Origin: Wolbachia sp.
GTDB lineage: Bacteria; Pseudomonadota; Alphaproteobacteria; Rickettsiales; Anaplasmataceae
Direction of reading: 5' to 3'
Length of the DNA stretch: 6,530 nt
Assembly: GCA_028803175.1 (NCBI GenBank)
Contig: JARBCG010000030.1
Location: forward strand, 1 to 6,530
In this document: positions 1 through 5,708 of the stretch, in pieces
Layout of the letters: every line of letters begins with the position of its first letter
How positions within the stretch are numbered: position 1 is the first letter of the stretch
The notes under the pieces: generated by a model
The model's input: only the letters and a program-made list of their open reading frames with translations
Databases searched by the model: none
Told to the model about the DNA's origin: nothing
Position numbers and translations under genes: made by a program

Positions 1-72
1 ATCGATTAACAAGGAAGTACTCATAATTATTCTAATGATTTCAACATCGAGTTTTTAAACTCATAATCTGCT

Positions 73-2073
73 TTACATGCGTTTTTTCAAACCACCAGCT
101 TCAGTTGGTTGTAATTGATCACACACACATTTTACTACATGATCAACATTAATATTAAAATATTTATATAGTGTTTTATAAGGAGCGGACTCTCCAAAAC
201 TTTTCATGCCAACAAATGTTCCATTTGAACCTATATACTTGTGCCAACCTATTTCACTTCCTGCTTCGATTGCAATTTTTATGCTATCGTTATTTAATAT
301 CGTAGCTTTATATTCATCATTTTGCTCATCAAAAAGTCTTGAGCATGGCATTGAAATAACTCTTGCTCCTATATCTTTTTCTTGTAATTTCTTGTGTACT
401 TCAACTGCAATTTCAACTTCTGAGCCTGTAGCGAAAATTGTAACGTCTAATTTTCCTAAATATTCGCATAATATATATGCACCAAACTTTGATAGATTAG
501 TTGATTGATCAATACTTGAATGAAATTTGCGCACGTAGTTTAAATTTTGTCTTGAAAGTGCAAATAGAGTTGGAGATTCTTTTTTCTCCAATGCGATGCT
601 AATACATTCTGAAGTCTCAATTGCATCAGCTGGCCTAAAAACATACAAATTTGGTATTGCACGCAAAGAAGCTAAATGCTCTACTGGTTGATGAGTTGGG
701 CCATCTTCACCAACACCAATGGAATCGTGAGTCATCACATACATAACCTGCTGCTTCATTAGAGCTGAGAGGCGTATAGCAGGACGGCAATAATCAGAGA
801 ATACTAAAAAAGTTCCACCATAAGGCAATATTGCGCCGTGCAATGCCATTCCATTCATACATGCTGCCATTGTGTGTTCCCTTATGCCGTAGTGCATATA
901 AGAACCATCATAATTATTACTATTTATTACTTGCATGTGTTTATATTTAGTGCAATTTGATCCAGTAAGATCTGCAGATCCGCCTATTAATTCAGGCATA
1001 GATTTTGTGAGAAGTTCCATCACTCTACCAAAAGAAGAACGAGTAGCTTCGTTTAGCATTAATTTATGAATTTCTTTCTTTAAATCAGCTAAAGTATCAT
1101 TGATGTTATCTGGTAACCGTTTAGCGAACCTTCTTTGAAGTTCTTGATTATTCTTGAACCATTGGTTATTTTGATCATAATTTAACTTCGCTCTCTCAAT
1201 TGTTTTCTTCCACTCATTTTTTATATCTTCTGGTACATGAAATGGCTCATAATTCCAGTTTAATTTTTCTCTCATTTTCTTTATATCTTCTTCTGTAAAA
1301 GCACCGCTGTGAGCAGAAGATGTACCAGCACGGCTTGAGAATTTTCCTATGATAGTCTTGCAGCAAATAAGAGAGGGTTGACTAGACTTTCTCGCTTGTT
1401 TTACTGCAAGAGAAATGTCATAAGGATTGTGCCCATCAATCCTACTTACATTCCATCCATAGGCTGAAAAACGCTTTTTTACATTATCAGAACAGGAAAG
1501 GCTAGTAGCACCATCTATAGAGATTTCATTGTCATCAAAAAAGACTATTAGTTTATTTAGTTTTAGATGTCCAGCAAGCGATGCTGCTTCATGACTTATT
1601 CCTTCCATAAGACATCCATCACCTAACATTACATAAGTATAATGGTTGATTAAATCATTTCCAAACCGCTTATTAAGTATCGATTCTGCAAGTGCCATGC
1701 CAACAGCGGAAGCAAACCCCTGGCCTAAAGGACCGGTTGTTGCTTCCACTCCAGTGGTGAGACCATATTCTGGATGACCTGGAGTTTTGGAGCCTAGTTG
1801 CCTAAAATTTTTTAATTCATCAACACTTATGTAACCAGTTAGGTATAGTATGGAGTATAATAACATTGACCCGTGACCATTTGATAGAACAAAGCGATCT
1901 CGGTTAAACCATTTTGGGTCATAAGGGTTATGATTTAAGAATTTAGAAAATAAGACGGTTGCAACATCTGCCATTCCAAGTGGCATGCCAGGATGACCTG
2001 AATTAGCTTTTTGTACTGCATCAATCGAGAGAAATCTAATGGCACTTGCCATAGCACTGTATAATTTATCCAT
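73..2073 (-). CDS. tkt: Transketolase
   Basis: Transketolase is a thiamine-diphosphate enzyme that moves two-carbon ketol units between sugar phosphates in the cytosolic non-oxidative pentose phosphate pathway, supplying ribose-5-phosphate and erythrose-4-phosphate. The 666-residue product has the usual bacterial length (about 660) and all three domains. Visible motifs are SGHPG (25-29), SNGHG (64-68), TTGPLGQG (about 112-119), the ThDP/metal motif GDG at 151-153 completed by DDNEISIDG (180-188), SADLTGSN (366-373), IREHTM with the catalytic Glu at 399, and GVGEDGPTHQP (453-463). The C-terminal domain is complete to the TAA at 73-75. The ATG at 2073 is preferred; a GTG directly before it (2076) would add one residue. 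No Shine-Dalgarno sequence is visible. The gene is divergent from rpsD. No key residue is missing, so it should be active. Confidence 0.97.
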   Translation of the reverse strand: MDKLYSAMASAIRFLSIDAVQKANSGHPGMPLGMADVATVLFSKFLNHNPYDPKWFNRDRFVLSNGHGSMLLYSILYLTGYISVDELKNFRQLGSKTPGHPEYGLTTGVEATTGPLGQGFASAVGMALAESILNKRFGNDLINHYTYVMLGDGCLMEGISHEAASLAGHLKLNKLIVFFDDNEISIDGATSLSCSDNVKKRFSAYGWNVSRIDGHNPYDISLAVKQARKSSQPSLICCKTIIGKFSSRAGTSSAHSGAFTEEDIKKMREKLNWNYEPFHVPEDIKNEWKKTIERAKLNYDQNNQWFKNNQELQRRFAKRLPDNINDTLADLKKEIHKLMLNEATRSSFGRVMELLTKSMPELIGGSADLTGSNCTKYKHMQVINSNNYDGSYMHYGIREHTMAACMNGMALHGAILPYGGTFLVFSDYCRPAIRLSALMKQQVMYVMTHDSIGVGEDGPTHQPVEHLASLRAIPNLYVFRPADAIETSECISIALEKKESPTLFALSRQNLNYVRKFHSSIDQSTNLSKFGAYILCEYLGKLDVTIFATGSEVEIAVEVHKKLQEKDIGARVISMPCSRLFDEQNDEYKATILNNDSIKIAIEAGSEIGWHKYIGSNGTFVGMKSFGESAPYKTLYKYFNINVDHVVKCVCDQLQPTEAGGLKKRM

Positions 2074-2075
2074 CA

Positions 2076-2094
2076 CTTTAAAAAAATTTTAAAG
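2076..2094. repeat. Perfect inverted repeat in the tkt leader
   Basis: CTTTAAAA (2076-2083) and TTTTAAAG (2087-2094) are perfect 8-bp inverted arms around AAA. The repeat fills the short stretch between the predicted tkt transcription start (about 2092) and the start codon, where a ribosome binding site would normally lie. It could form a weak AU hairpin in the mRNA or bind a protein in DNA. Being purely A/T apart from its ends, it could also be chance in such AT-rich DNA. Confidence 0.4.
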
Positions 2095-2098
2095 TTCC

Positions 2099-2127
2099 AG
2101 TATAAGAGATTACTTAAGTAAAAACAA
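2099..2127 (-). promoter_or_regulatory. Predicted sigma-70 promoter of tkt
   Basis: On the minus strand TTGTTT (2127-2122, 3/6 to consensus) and TATACT (2104-2099, 5/6) are separated by exactly 17 bp. Transcription would start near 2092, about 20 nt before the tkt start codon. The spacer contains the palindrome at 2110-2121. The -10 box is good and the -35 box weak. Confidence 0.5.
2110..2121. promoter_or_regulatory. Palindrome, possible operator in the divergent control region
   Basis: TTACTTAAGTAA is a perfect 12-bp palindrome. It lies in the -10/-35 spacer of the predicted tkt promoter and roughly 44-55 bp upstream of the predicted rpsD start. A bound dimer there would block tkt and could touch RNA polymerase at rpsD. 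The operator role is inference from position only; no regulator is known from this window. Confidence 0.35.
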
Positions 2128-2128
2128 G

Positions 2129-2158
2129 TTGACACCTGATGTTAAAATCCTTGATAAT
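2129..2158 (+). promoter_or_regulatory. Predicted strong sigma-70 promoter of rpsD
   Basis: TTGACA (2129-2134, 6/6) and GATAAT (2153-2158, 5/6) are separated by 18 bp. Transcription would start near 2165, giving a leader of about 20 nt before the ATG at 2185. This is the best -35 match I found in the window, as expected for a ribosomal protein gene. It probably also drives the tRNA-Leu and perhaps iscX. Confidence 0.7.
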
Positions 2159-2184
2159 CTACGGTTGAATGATTAGAATCTTAT

Positions 2185-2799
2185 ATGACAACCGTTATTA
2201 GAAGAAAGTATAGAGTAAGCCGTAGGCTTGGTATAAATTTATGGGGCAGAACAAAAGATCCAGTAAATAAGAGGAAATATCCTCCTGGTCAACATGGTAT
2301 TCTTGGATTTAAAAAATTATCTGACTTTGGTAAACAGTTTGCTGCACAAAAGAAATTTAAATTTTACTATGCAATTTCAAGTAAGCAGTTAAGACGCACG
2401 TTTTTAGATGCTTACAATAGAAAGGGATATACTGCTGATAATTTTATAGGATTTCTTGAGTCAAGATTAAGCTCTGTTTTATATCATTCTAGTCTAGTGC
2501 CAACAATTTATTCAGCAAAGCAACTTATATCTCATAAGCATGTCATGGTTAATAGTAAAATTGTTAATATACCAAGTTATAGGATAAAACCAGGTGATAT
2601 AGTCAAAATAAGAGAAAGAGCATCGAAGATTCCGATAGTAGAATGGGCTATACAAAAGCAAGAGCATAAATCACCAGATTACTTAGAGGTTAATAATGAG
2701 CAGCGCTCAGTTAAATATTTGAGAGTGCCTCAATACTCTGAGGTTCCTTACTCGGCAGATATGGAAGTTAATTTAGTAGTAGAATTTTACTCTAGGTGA
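2185..2799 (+). CDS. rpsD: 30S ribosomal protein S4
   Basis: S4 is a primary 16S rRNA-binding protein that nucleates assembly of the 30S body, and it takes part in decoding fidelity. The 204-residue product has the usual length. The basic N-terminal region carries the conserved RRKYRVSRRLG start and KYPPGQHG (31-38). The S4 RNA-binding fold spans about residues 92-155 (ESRLSSVLY to the IKPGDIVKIRE segment near 134-144). The ending VNLVVEFYSR is typical of the family. The ATG at 2185 lacks a clear Shine-Dalgarno; an out-of-frame ATG at 2169 opens a 10-codon ORF overlapping the start. The gene is not inside an alpha operon here but stands alone, divergent from tkt, and a tRNA-Leu follows after 8 nt. 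S4 is an autogenous translational repressor in E. coli; nothing visible shows this here. Confidence 0.98.
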   Translation: MTTVIRRKYRVSRRLGINLWGRTKDPVNKRKYPPGQHGILGFKKLSDFGKQFAAQKKFKFYYAISSKQLRRTFLDAYNRKGYTADNFIGFLESRLSSVLYHSSLVPTIYSAKQLISHKHVMVNSKIVNIPSYRIKPGDIVKIRERASKIPIVEWAIQKQEHKSPDYLEVNNEQRSVKYLRVPQYSEVPYSADMEVNLVVEFYSR

Positions 2800-2807
2800 A
2801 AATAAAA

Positions 2808-2893
2808 GCCCGTGTGGCGGAATGGTAGACGCAGCGGACTTAAAATCCGTGGGTTTTGCGACCTTGGGAGTTCAAGTCTCCCTATGGGCACCA
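2808..2893 (+). tRNA. tRNA-Leu (anticodon UAA)
   Basis: The 86-nt gene folds as a class II tRNA. The acceptor arms are GCCCGTG (2808-2814) and TATGGGC (2883-2889) with two G-U pairs, discriminator A at 2890, and CCA encoded at 2891-2893. The anticodon loop CTTAAAA (2839-2845) gives anticodon TAA at 2841-2843, reading UUA and UUG, and UUA is very common in this AT-rich DNA. The long variable arm (about 2851-2865) identifies a leucine tRNA. The T arm is GGGAG/CTCCC around TTCAAGT (2866-2882). It sits 8 nt after the rpsD stop and has no promoter of its own, so it is probably cut out of the rpsD transcript. Confidence 0.97.
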
Positions 2894-2940
2894 ATTTGAT
2901 TTATAAATTATAAATATAAAATTATAAGCATGAATAAAAT

Positions 2941-3135
2941 ATGAAATGGCTTGATATAGAGGATATTGCAGAAGCATTACAAGATAAATTCCCTGATGCA
3001 GATATAGTGAGTATCAGATTCACTGATCTTAAAAAGAAGGCTTTAGGTCTAGAGGGTTTTGATGATGATGAAAAGCGCTGTAATGAAAAAATACTAGAAG
3101 CTATTCAAGCGGCCTGGATTGAAGAAAGATTGTAA
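2941..3135 (+). CDS. iscX: Fe-S cluster assembly protein IscX
   Basis: IscX is a small acidic protein that binds the cysteine desulfurase IscS and iron and tunes Fe-S cluster assembly by the ISC system. The 64-residue product has the normal length (E. coli about 66) and the family pattern: MKWLDIEDIAEAL at the start, a central FPDAD..SIRFTDL segment (18-30), the conserved acidic GFDDD (39-43), then NEKILEAIQAAW (48-59), matching the E. coli NEKILEAI..W region. The ATG at 2941 gives exactly the expected N-terminus; there is no clear Shine-Dalgarno. It lies 47 nt after the tRNA-Leu, separated by an AT-rich spacer with an inverted repeat (TTTATAA/TTATAAA, 2900-2914), and is not beside isc genes in this window. 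A degraded copy of its middle part lies at 3778-3855. Confidence 0.93.
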   Translation: MKWLDIEDIAEALQDKFPDADIVSIRFTDLKKKALGLEGFDDDEKRCNEKILEAIQAAWIEERL

Positions 3136-3143
3136 GTCAAGGA

Positions 3144-3162
3144 GTAGCCACTGCACTGCTAC
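3144..3162 (+). terminator. Weak hairpin after iscX
   Basis: GTAGC (3144-3148) and GCTAC (3158-3162) form a 5-bp stem with a 9-nt loop, beginning 8 nt after the iscX stop. The sequence after it (CGGCTTTGGTTTTAT) is only partly T-rich, so this is a poor intrinsic terminator. The location fits the end of an rpsD-tRNA-iscX transcript. Confidence 0.25.
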
Positions 3163-3252
3163 GGCTTTGGTTTTATACAATAGTGTGAAGTACACCTCTT
3201 TTATCAACCACTTTTCCTTCACTTTTCCTTTTGCTTCTAGTTCTTATTCCGA

Positions 3253-3546
3253 TTACGCGCTACCTATTTGTTGATGTCTTTCACTCCACTTAGTATTTTT
3301 CCCAGAATTGCAAGGTTCTGTGGATTTGTTATCACCTGTTTTATTAGTTTTCCATGAACTAGCTCTATAAACACAATCTAATATTATGTAACTTAATAAT
3401 TTCACCTCTTTTATGTCATTCCTAATTTGCGATACTTCGTCATCACTAGATTTAGCATTATATTCACCTCTACACCAAAACATAGCTAATTTAACGGAAG
3501 TAGCAACACGATTCCACAGGTTACTACATTTTTTAATAAATTTCAT
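3253..3546 (-). CDS. Small hypothetical protein, 97 residues
   Basis: I do not recognise a family. The intact ORF encodes a basic N-terminus (MKFIKKCSNLWNRVATSVK), a short hydrophobic patch (KLAMFWC, about 19-25), a charged helical-looking middle (residues 34-49, DDEVSQIRNDIKEVK) followed by LLSYIILDCVYRA, and a hydrophilic Asn/Lys/Ser-rich tail. There is no convincing signal peptide or full membrane segment. Support for a real gene comes from the context: a TATAAT promoter with 17-bp spacing 32 nt upstream, framed by an inverted repeat, and the purine-rich GAAGTGAAG just before the ATG. It converges on iscX. A coding-like stretch continues on the same strand past the stop in another frame (to about 3172), so the gene may once have been longer. 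It may be restricted to this symbiont lineage. Confidence 0.5.
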   Translation of the reverse strand: MKFIKKCSNLWNRVATSVKLAMFWCRGEYNAKSSDDEVSQIRNDIKEVKLLSYIILDCVYRASSWKTNKTGDNKSTEPCNSGKNTKWSERHQQIGSA

Positions 3547-3565
3547 ACTTCACTTCGCTAATTAA

Positions 3566-3593
3566 TAATATAGTTAAATTATAAACTATATTA
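3566..3593. promoter_or_regulatory. Inverted repeat framing the -10 box of the small gene
   Basis: TAATATAGTT (3566-3575) and AACTATATTA (3584-3593) are perfect 10-bp inverted arms with an 8-nt centre. The centre contains the minus-strand TATAAT (3578-3583), so the arms flank the -10 box symmetrically. That is a common repressor operator arrangement. The repeat is seen; the operator role is inference. Confidence 0.45.
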
Positions 3594-3606
3594 CTCAATG
3601 TGTAAT
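3578..3606 (-). promoter_or_regulatory. Predicted sigma-70 promoter of the 97-residue ORF
   Basis: On the minus strand ATTACA (3606-3601, 4/6) and TATAAT (3583-3578, 6/6) are 17 bp apart. Transcription would start near 3571, about 25 nt before the ATG at 3546. TATAAT alone is frequent in AT-rich DNA; the correct spacing and the following ORF raise its credibility. Confidence 0.5.
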
Positions 3607-3777
3607 CGAATACGATCTTTATTGTCAGCAGAGATATCGCGTATTAATAGAAAATAAATATTTTAATAAAATTGATTTTAAGATTGTTGTTCAATAAATT
3701 TTTCCAGTGCATGATATTGATGGAATTATGAGTTCTAGAAGTCGAATAGCAAGAAAAAGAAACAGTAAGGGTTAAAT
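3594..3777. other. Gene-poor stretch with unassigned coding-like scraps
   Basis: No intact gene is visible. Several short open stretches look coding-like but cannot be assigned: a plus-strand ORF from ATG 3598 (MCNRIRSLLSAEISRINRK, 19 codons), a plus-strand piece ending in MSSRSRIARKRNSKG at the TAA 3773-3775, and a minus-strand piece reading YHALEKFIEQQS. They overlap in different frames, so at most some are relics. I read the stretch as eroded former coding DNA. Confidence 0.35.
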
Positions 3778-3855
3778 GATAAATTACCTGATAAGTATAT
3801 AATCAGTATTAGATTCACTAACCTTAAAAAGAAAGTTTTAAGTTTAGAAGGGTTT
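3778..3855 (+). pseudogene. iscX fragment (degraded partial duplicate)
   Basis: This stretch aligns without protein-level gaps to the middle of the intact iscX (2983-3060). The translation DKLPDKYIISIRF plus TNLKKKVLSLEGF matches the iscX segment DKFPDADIVSIRF plus TDLKKKALGLEGF at 19 of 26 residues, including uninterrupted SIRFT and LEGF. It has no start codon (an in-frame TAA lies at 3766-3768). After LEGF the similarity ends at once and the frame stops at a TAA five codons on (3868-3870). The acidic GFDDD motif and the C-terminal helix are missing, so it cannot make IscX. It is the remnant of a duplicated or recombined iscX copy. Confidence 0.8.
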
Positions 3856-3872
3856 TGTATTGGGTTATAAGG

Positions 3873-4217
3873 TCAAAGATAAGAGAAGCCAGCATTGCGG
3901 TGACTTTTAGTTTAGGAACGGATTGCTTGTGTACTTGTATCAGCTTTTGTGTTTTCTGCTGCCTTTTTCCATGAATCGCCTTTTGATTGATGTTGCTTGC
4001 TCCATACTTTAGTTTCCACGTTAGTTCTGTTAAATAATGCTGCATCTTTGAGCGTGATGTCAGGAACTTATGGTTTCTTTTCTGTAGTATTATGCTCATC
4101 ACTATGTCCAGACCTAGCGCTTTCATGTATGCTTGGTGCATTTTCAGTATCAAAAAAGCTTCTTGCTGCGTTATATGCACTTCCAGGCAGTGATATAAAG
4201 AATATATACGAGATAAG
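3873..4217 (-). pseudogene. Degraded hypothetical gene with internal stops
   Basis: Reading down the minus strand from 4217, a hydrophilic, coding-like translation appears: SAYNAARSFFDTENAPSIHE, then ESARSGHSDEHNTTEKKP. A TAA interrupts at 4070-4068, after which the same frame resumes with VPDITLKDAALFNRTNVE and later KVWSKQHQSKGDSWKKAAEN. A second TAA lies at 3914-3912, followed by TKSHRNAGFSYL and TGA at 3875-3873. No ATG begins the frame. I recognise no family. Like the intact 97-residue gene beside iscX, it is about 100 codons, on the minus strand, and converges on an iscX sequence, which hints at a common origin. A longer uninterrupted ORF exists in another minus frame but has a less protein-like composition. 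Confidence 0.45.
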
Positions 4218-4246
4218 TTAATTAAAGAATAAAAGAACACCAGTAA

Positions 4247-4587
4247 GTTAAAAACAATATTAATCAATTTGAAACTTGGAACAAATCAAAAAGGACAGCT
4301 AGGCTTTATCTTAAAAAAATTCTAATAGATAGTAGTGTTGAGGAAATTAAAGAACTTCAAGAACTATTGATCAAGTTGGAACAAAAAAATGAGATTTTTC
4401 TTAACAAAAACCGAGATTATGGCAAAGAAAATTTTGAAACAAAACTTGAGAAATTGGGGAAATGGTGGATAAGCGTAATATATCATTTGTAGATCTTGAT
4501 AAACCAAGAGGTCTAGAAGGTTCCATGATAACTCATACAAGTAACCATTGTGTACAGTCTCTAAGCAGTATAGTATCTTTAGTATAG
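4247..4587 (+). pseudogene. Frameshifted remnant of a charged, coiled-coil-like gene
   Basis: From 4247 the plus strand is open for 81 codons without an ATG. It contains WNKSKRTARLYLKKILIDSS, then a heptad-like EEIKELQELLIKLEQKNEIF and GKENFETKLEKLG, ending at TAG 4490-4492. A second coding-like frame begins nearby at ATG 4462 (MVDKRNISFVDLDKPRGLEG) and runs to TAG 4585-4587. The join near GGGGAAA (about 4456-4462) looks like a one-base frameshift linking both parts into one former protein of about 110 residues. No family is recognised. Lack of a start codon and the frame break argue for a dead gene. Confidence 0.4.
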
Positions 4588-4633
4588 AGAAAATAAACTG
4601 TATATTTCTCAGTAAATTTGCTATGCTAAAGAT

Positions 4634-5707
4634 ATGCAAGAACGTCATGTAACTATTTACTTTATATTATTTTTCATAGTGGGTACATTGTTTTTGATGC
4701 GCCCTATGATTTTTCCATGCCTCGCATCTGTTGTTGCTGCATATTTATTTAATCCACTAGTAATAAAGCTAGAAAAGTATAAAATACCACGTTTATATTC
4801 CGTAATTTTTATAATACTTTCTTTACTAATGGGTTTTATATTAGTCATAACATTTGTTCTGCCTATTATATATGTTCAGATTACTTCAGTATTAGACTTT
4901 TTAGTCAGCGAAGTACCTTCATTGCAACTTAAAATAATTCCATCTTTACTAGAATTTCTTAATATAAAAATTGATAAAAATTTGTTTGATCACTTATCTC
5001 AAAATCTAGCAGAAAGTTACAGTGATTATATGTCTTATTTTATAAACGCTTTTGATACTGCAAGTAGTTTTATAGTCCAAGTGTTAAGCTCAGGTTTTAG
5101 TCTGATCCATATAGTATCATTAACGGTAATTACACCAGTAATGTTTTTCTACATATTACGTGATTGGCCTTTAATCATAGAAAAAGCTCATAAGTTAATA
5201 CCTATTCCTTACGGAGAGAAAGTTGTAGATTACTTTTCGAAGGTAGATTTCATTATATCTAATTATCTCAAAGGCCAGGTAAATGTATGCATTGTCATGA
5301 TGGTATTTTACTCCATAGGTCTTAGTGTACTGGGATTAAAGCACTATATTATTATTGGGATTTTATCAGGGGCGTTAACATTTATACCTTATATAGGGCC
5401 GTTACTATACACTACTATTGGTTTTCTGAGTGCTGTCACTCAGTTTAGTGGATGGTTCGAAGGAATTGCTGTTTTAGTATTGTTTTGTGTTGGACAGTTA
5501 ATAGACTCAAATATATTGGTTCCTTTGTTAGTAGGAAAAAAAGTTCATATACATGCAGCTACTATTATCATTGGAATCACTATATGTGTTTCATATTTTG
5601 GATTGATTGGTATATTGCTCTTTATTCCTATAGTGGCAATATTTAATGTGTCAGTAGAATTTGCAATCAATAGGTATTTTAAAAGTGAATTTTATAAGAA
5701 CGGCTAA
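4634..5707 (+). CDS. AI-2E family transporter / PerM-like permease
   Basis: This 357-residue polytopic inner-membrane protein belongs to the AI-2E transporter (PerM, formerly UPF0118) family, whose members have been linked to export of autoinducer-2 or to ion antiport. The substrate cannot be read from the sequence. Hydrophobic segments lie at about 7-23, 26-39, 54-80, 144-175, 213-233, 236-263, 275-297 and 308-338, with a soluble, more polar part at about 85-140. Family landmarks are FYILRDWP (172-179), the FIPYIGP motif (250-256) and the loop DSNILVPLLVGKKVHIHA (291-308) before the last membrane hairpin. The length is normal. The ATG at 4634 gives a standard short N-terminus; there is no clear Shine-Dalgarno and upstream promoter signals are ambiguous. 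The next gene starts at or before its stop, suggesting an operon. Confidence 0.9.
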   Translation: MQERHVTIYFILFFIVGTLFLMRPMIFPCLASVVAAYLFNPLVIKLEKYKIPRLYSVIFIILSLLMGFILVITFVLPIIYVQITSVLDFLVSEVPSLQLKIIPSLLEFLNIKIDKNLFDHLSQNLAESYSDYMSYFINAFDTASSFIVQVLSSGFSLIHIVSLTVITPVMFFYILRDWPLIIEKAHKLIPIPYGEKVVDYFSKVDFIISNYLKGQVNVCIVMMVFYSIGLSVLGLKHYIIIGILSGALTFIPYIGPLLYTTIGFLSAVTQFSGWFEGIAVLVLFCVGQLIDSNILVPLLVGKKVHIHAATIIIGITICVSYFGLIGILLFIPIVAIFNVSVEFAINRYFKSEFYKNG

Positions 5708-5708
5708 T

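Noticed and set aside
1..72. Possible start of another minus-strand gene (ATG at 24-22, reading MSTSLLID to the edge) and a 6-bp inverted repeat at 49-62 that might be a tkt terminator
   Set aside because: Eight codons are too few to judge and no ribosome binding site is visible. The repeat has only a 2-nt centre and no clear T-run, so neither is listed as a feature.
206..508. Plus-strand ORF of 100 codons
   Set aside because: It lies antisense inside the transketolase gene and has no independent support.
3997..4221. Plus-strand ORF of 74 codons, hydrophobic
   Set aside because: Its hydrophobic look is what the complement of the hydrophilic minus-strand pseudogene would give; no other evidence.
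3824..4267. Uninterrupted minus-strand ORF of 147 codons
   Set aside because: It runs in a different frame from the more protein-like pseudogene reading, overlaps the iscX relic in antisense and shows no family motif; judged a chance ORF in decayed DNA, though a real hypothetical protein cannot be fully excluded.
4549..4633. Candidate promoters for the permease gene (TATAGT near 4570, TATGCT at 4622-4627)
   Set aside because: None has a convincing -35 at proper spacing; such boxes are frequent by chance in DNA this AT-rich.
4364..4648. Minus-strand ORF of 94 codons, Leu/Phe/Ile-rich
   Set aside because: Antisense to the charged plus-strand remnant and overlapping the permease start; composition reflects the complementary strand.
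5452..5646. Plus-strand ORF of 64 codons inside the permease gene
   Set aside because: Out-of-frame shadow of a clearly conserved transporter.
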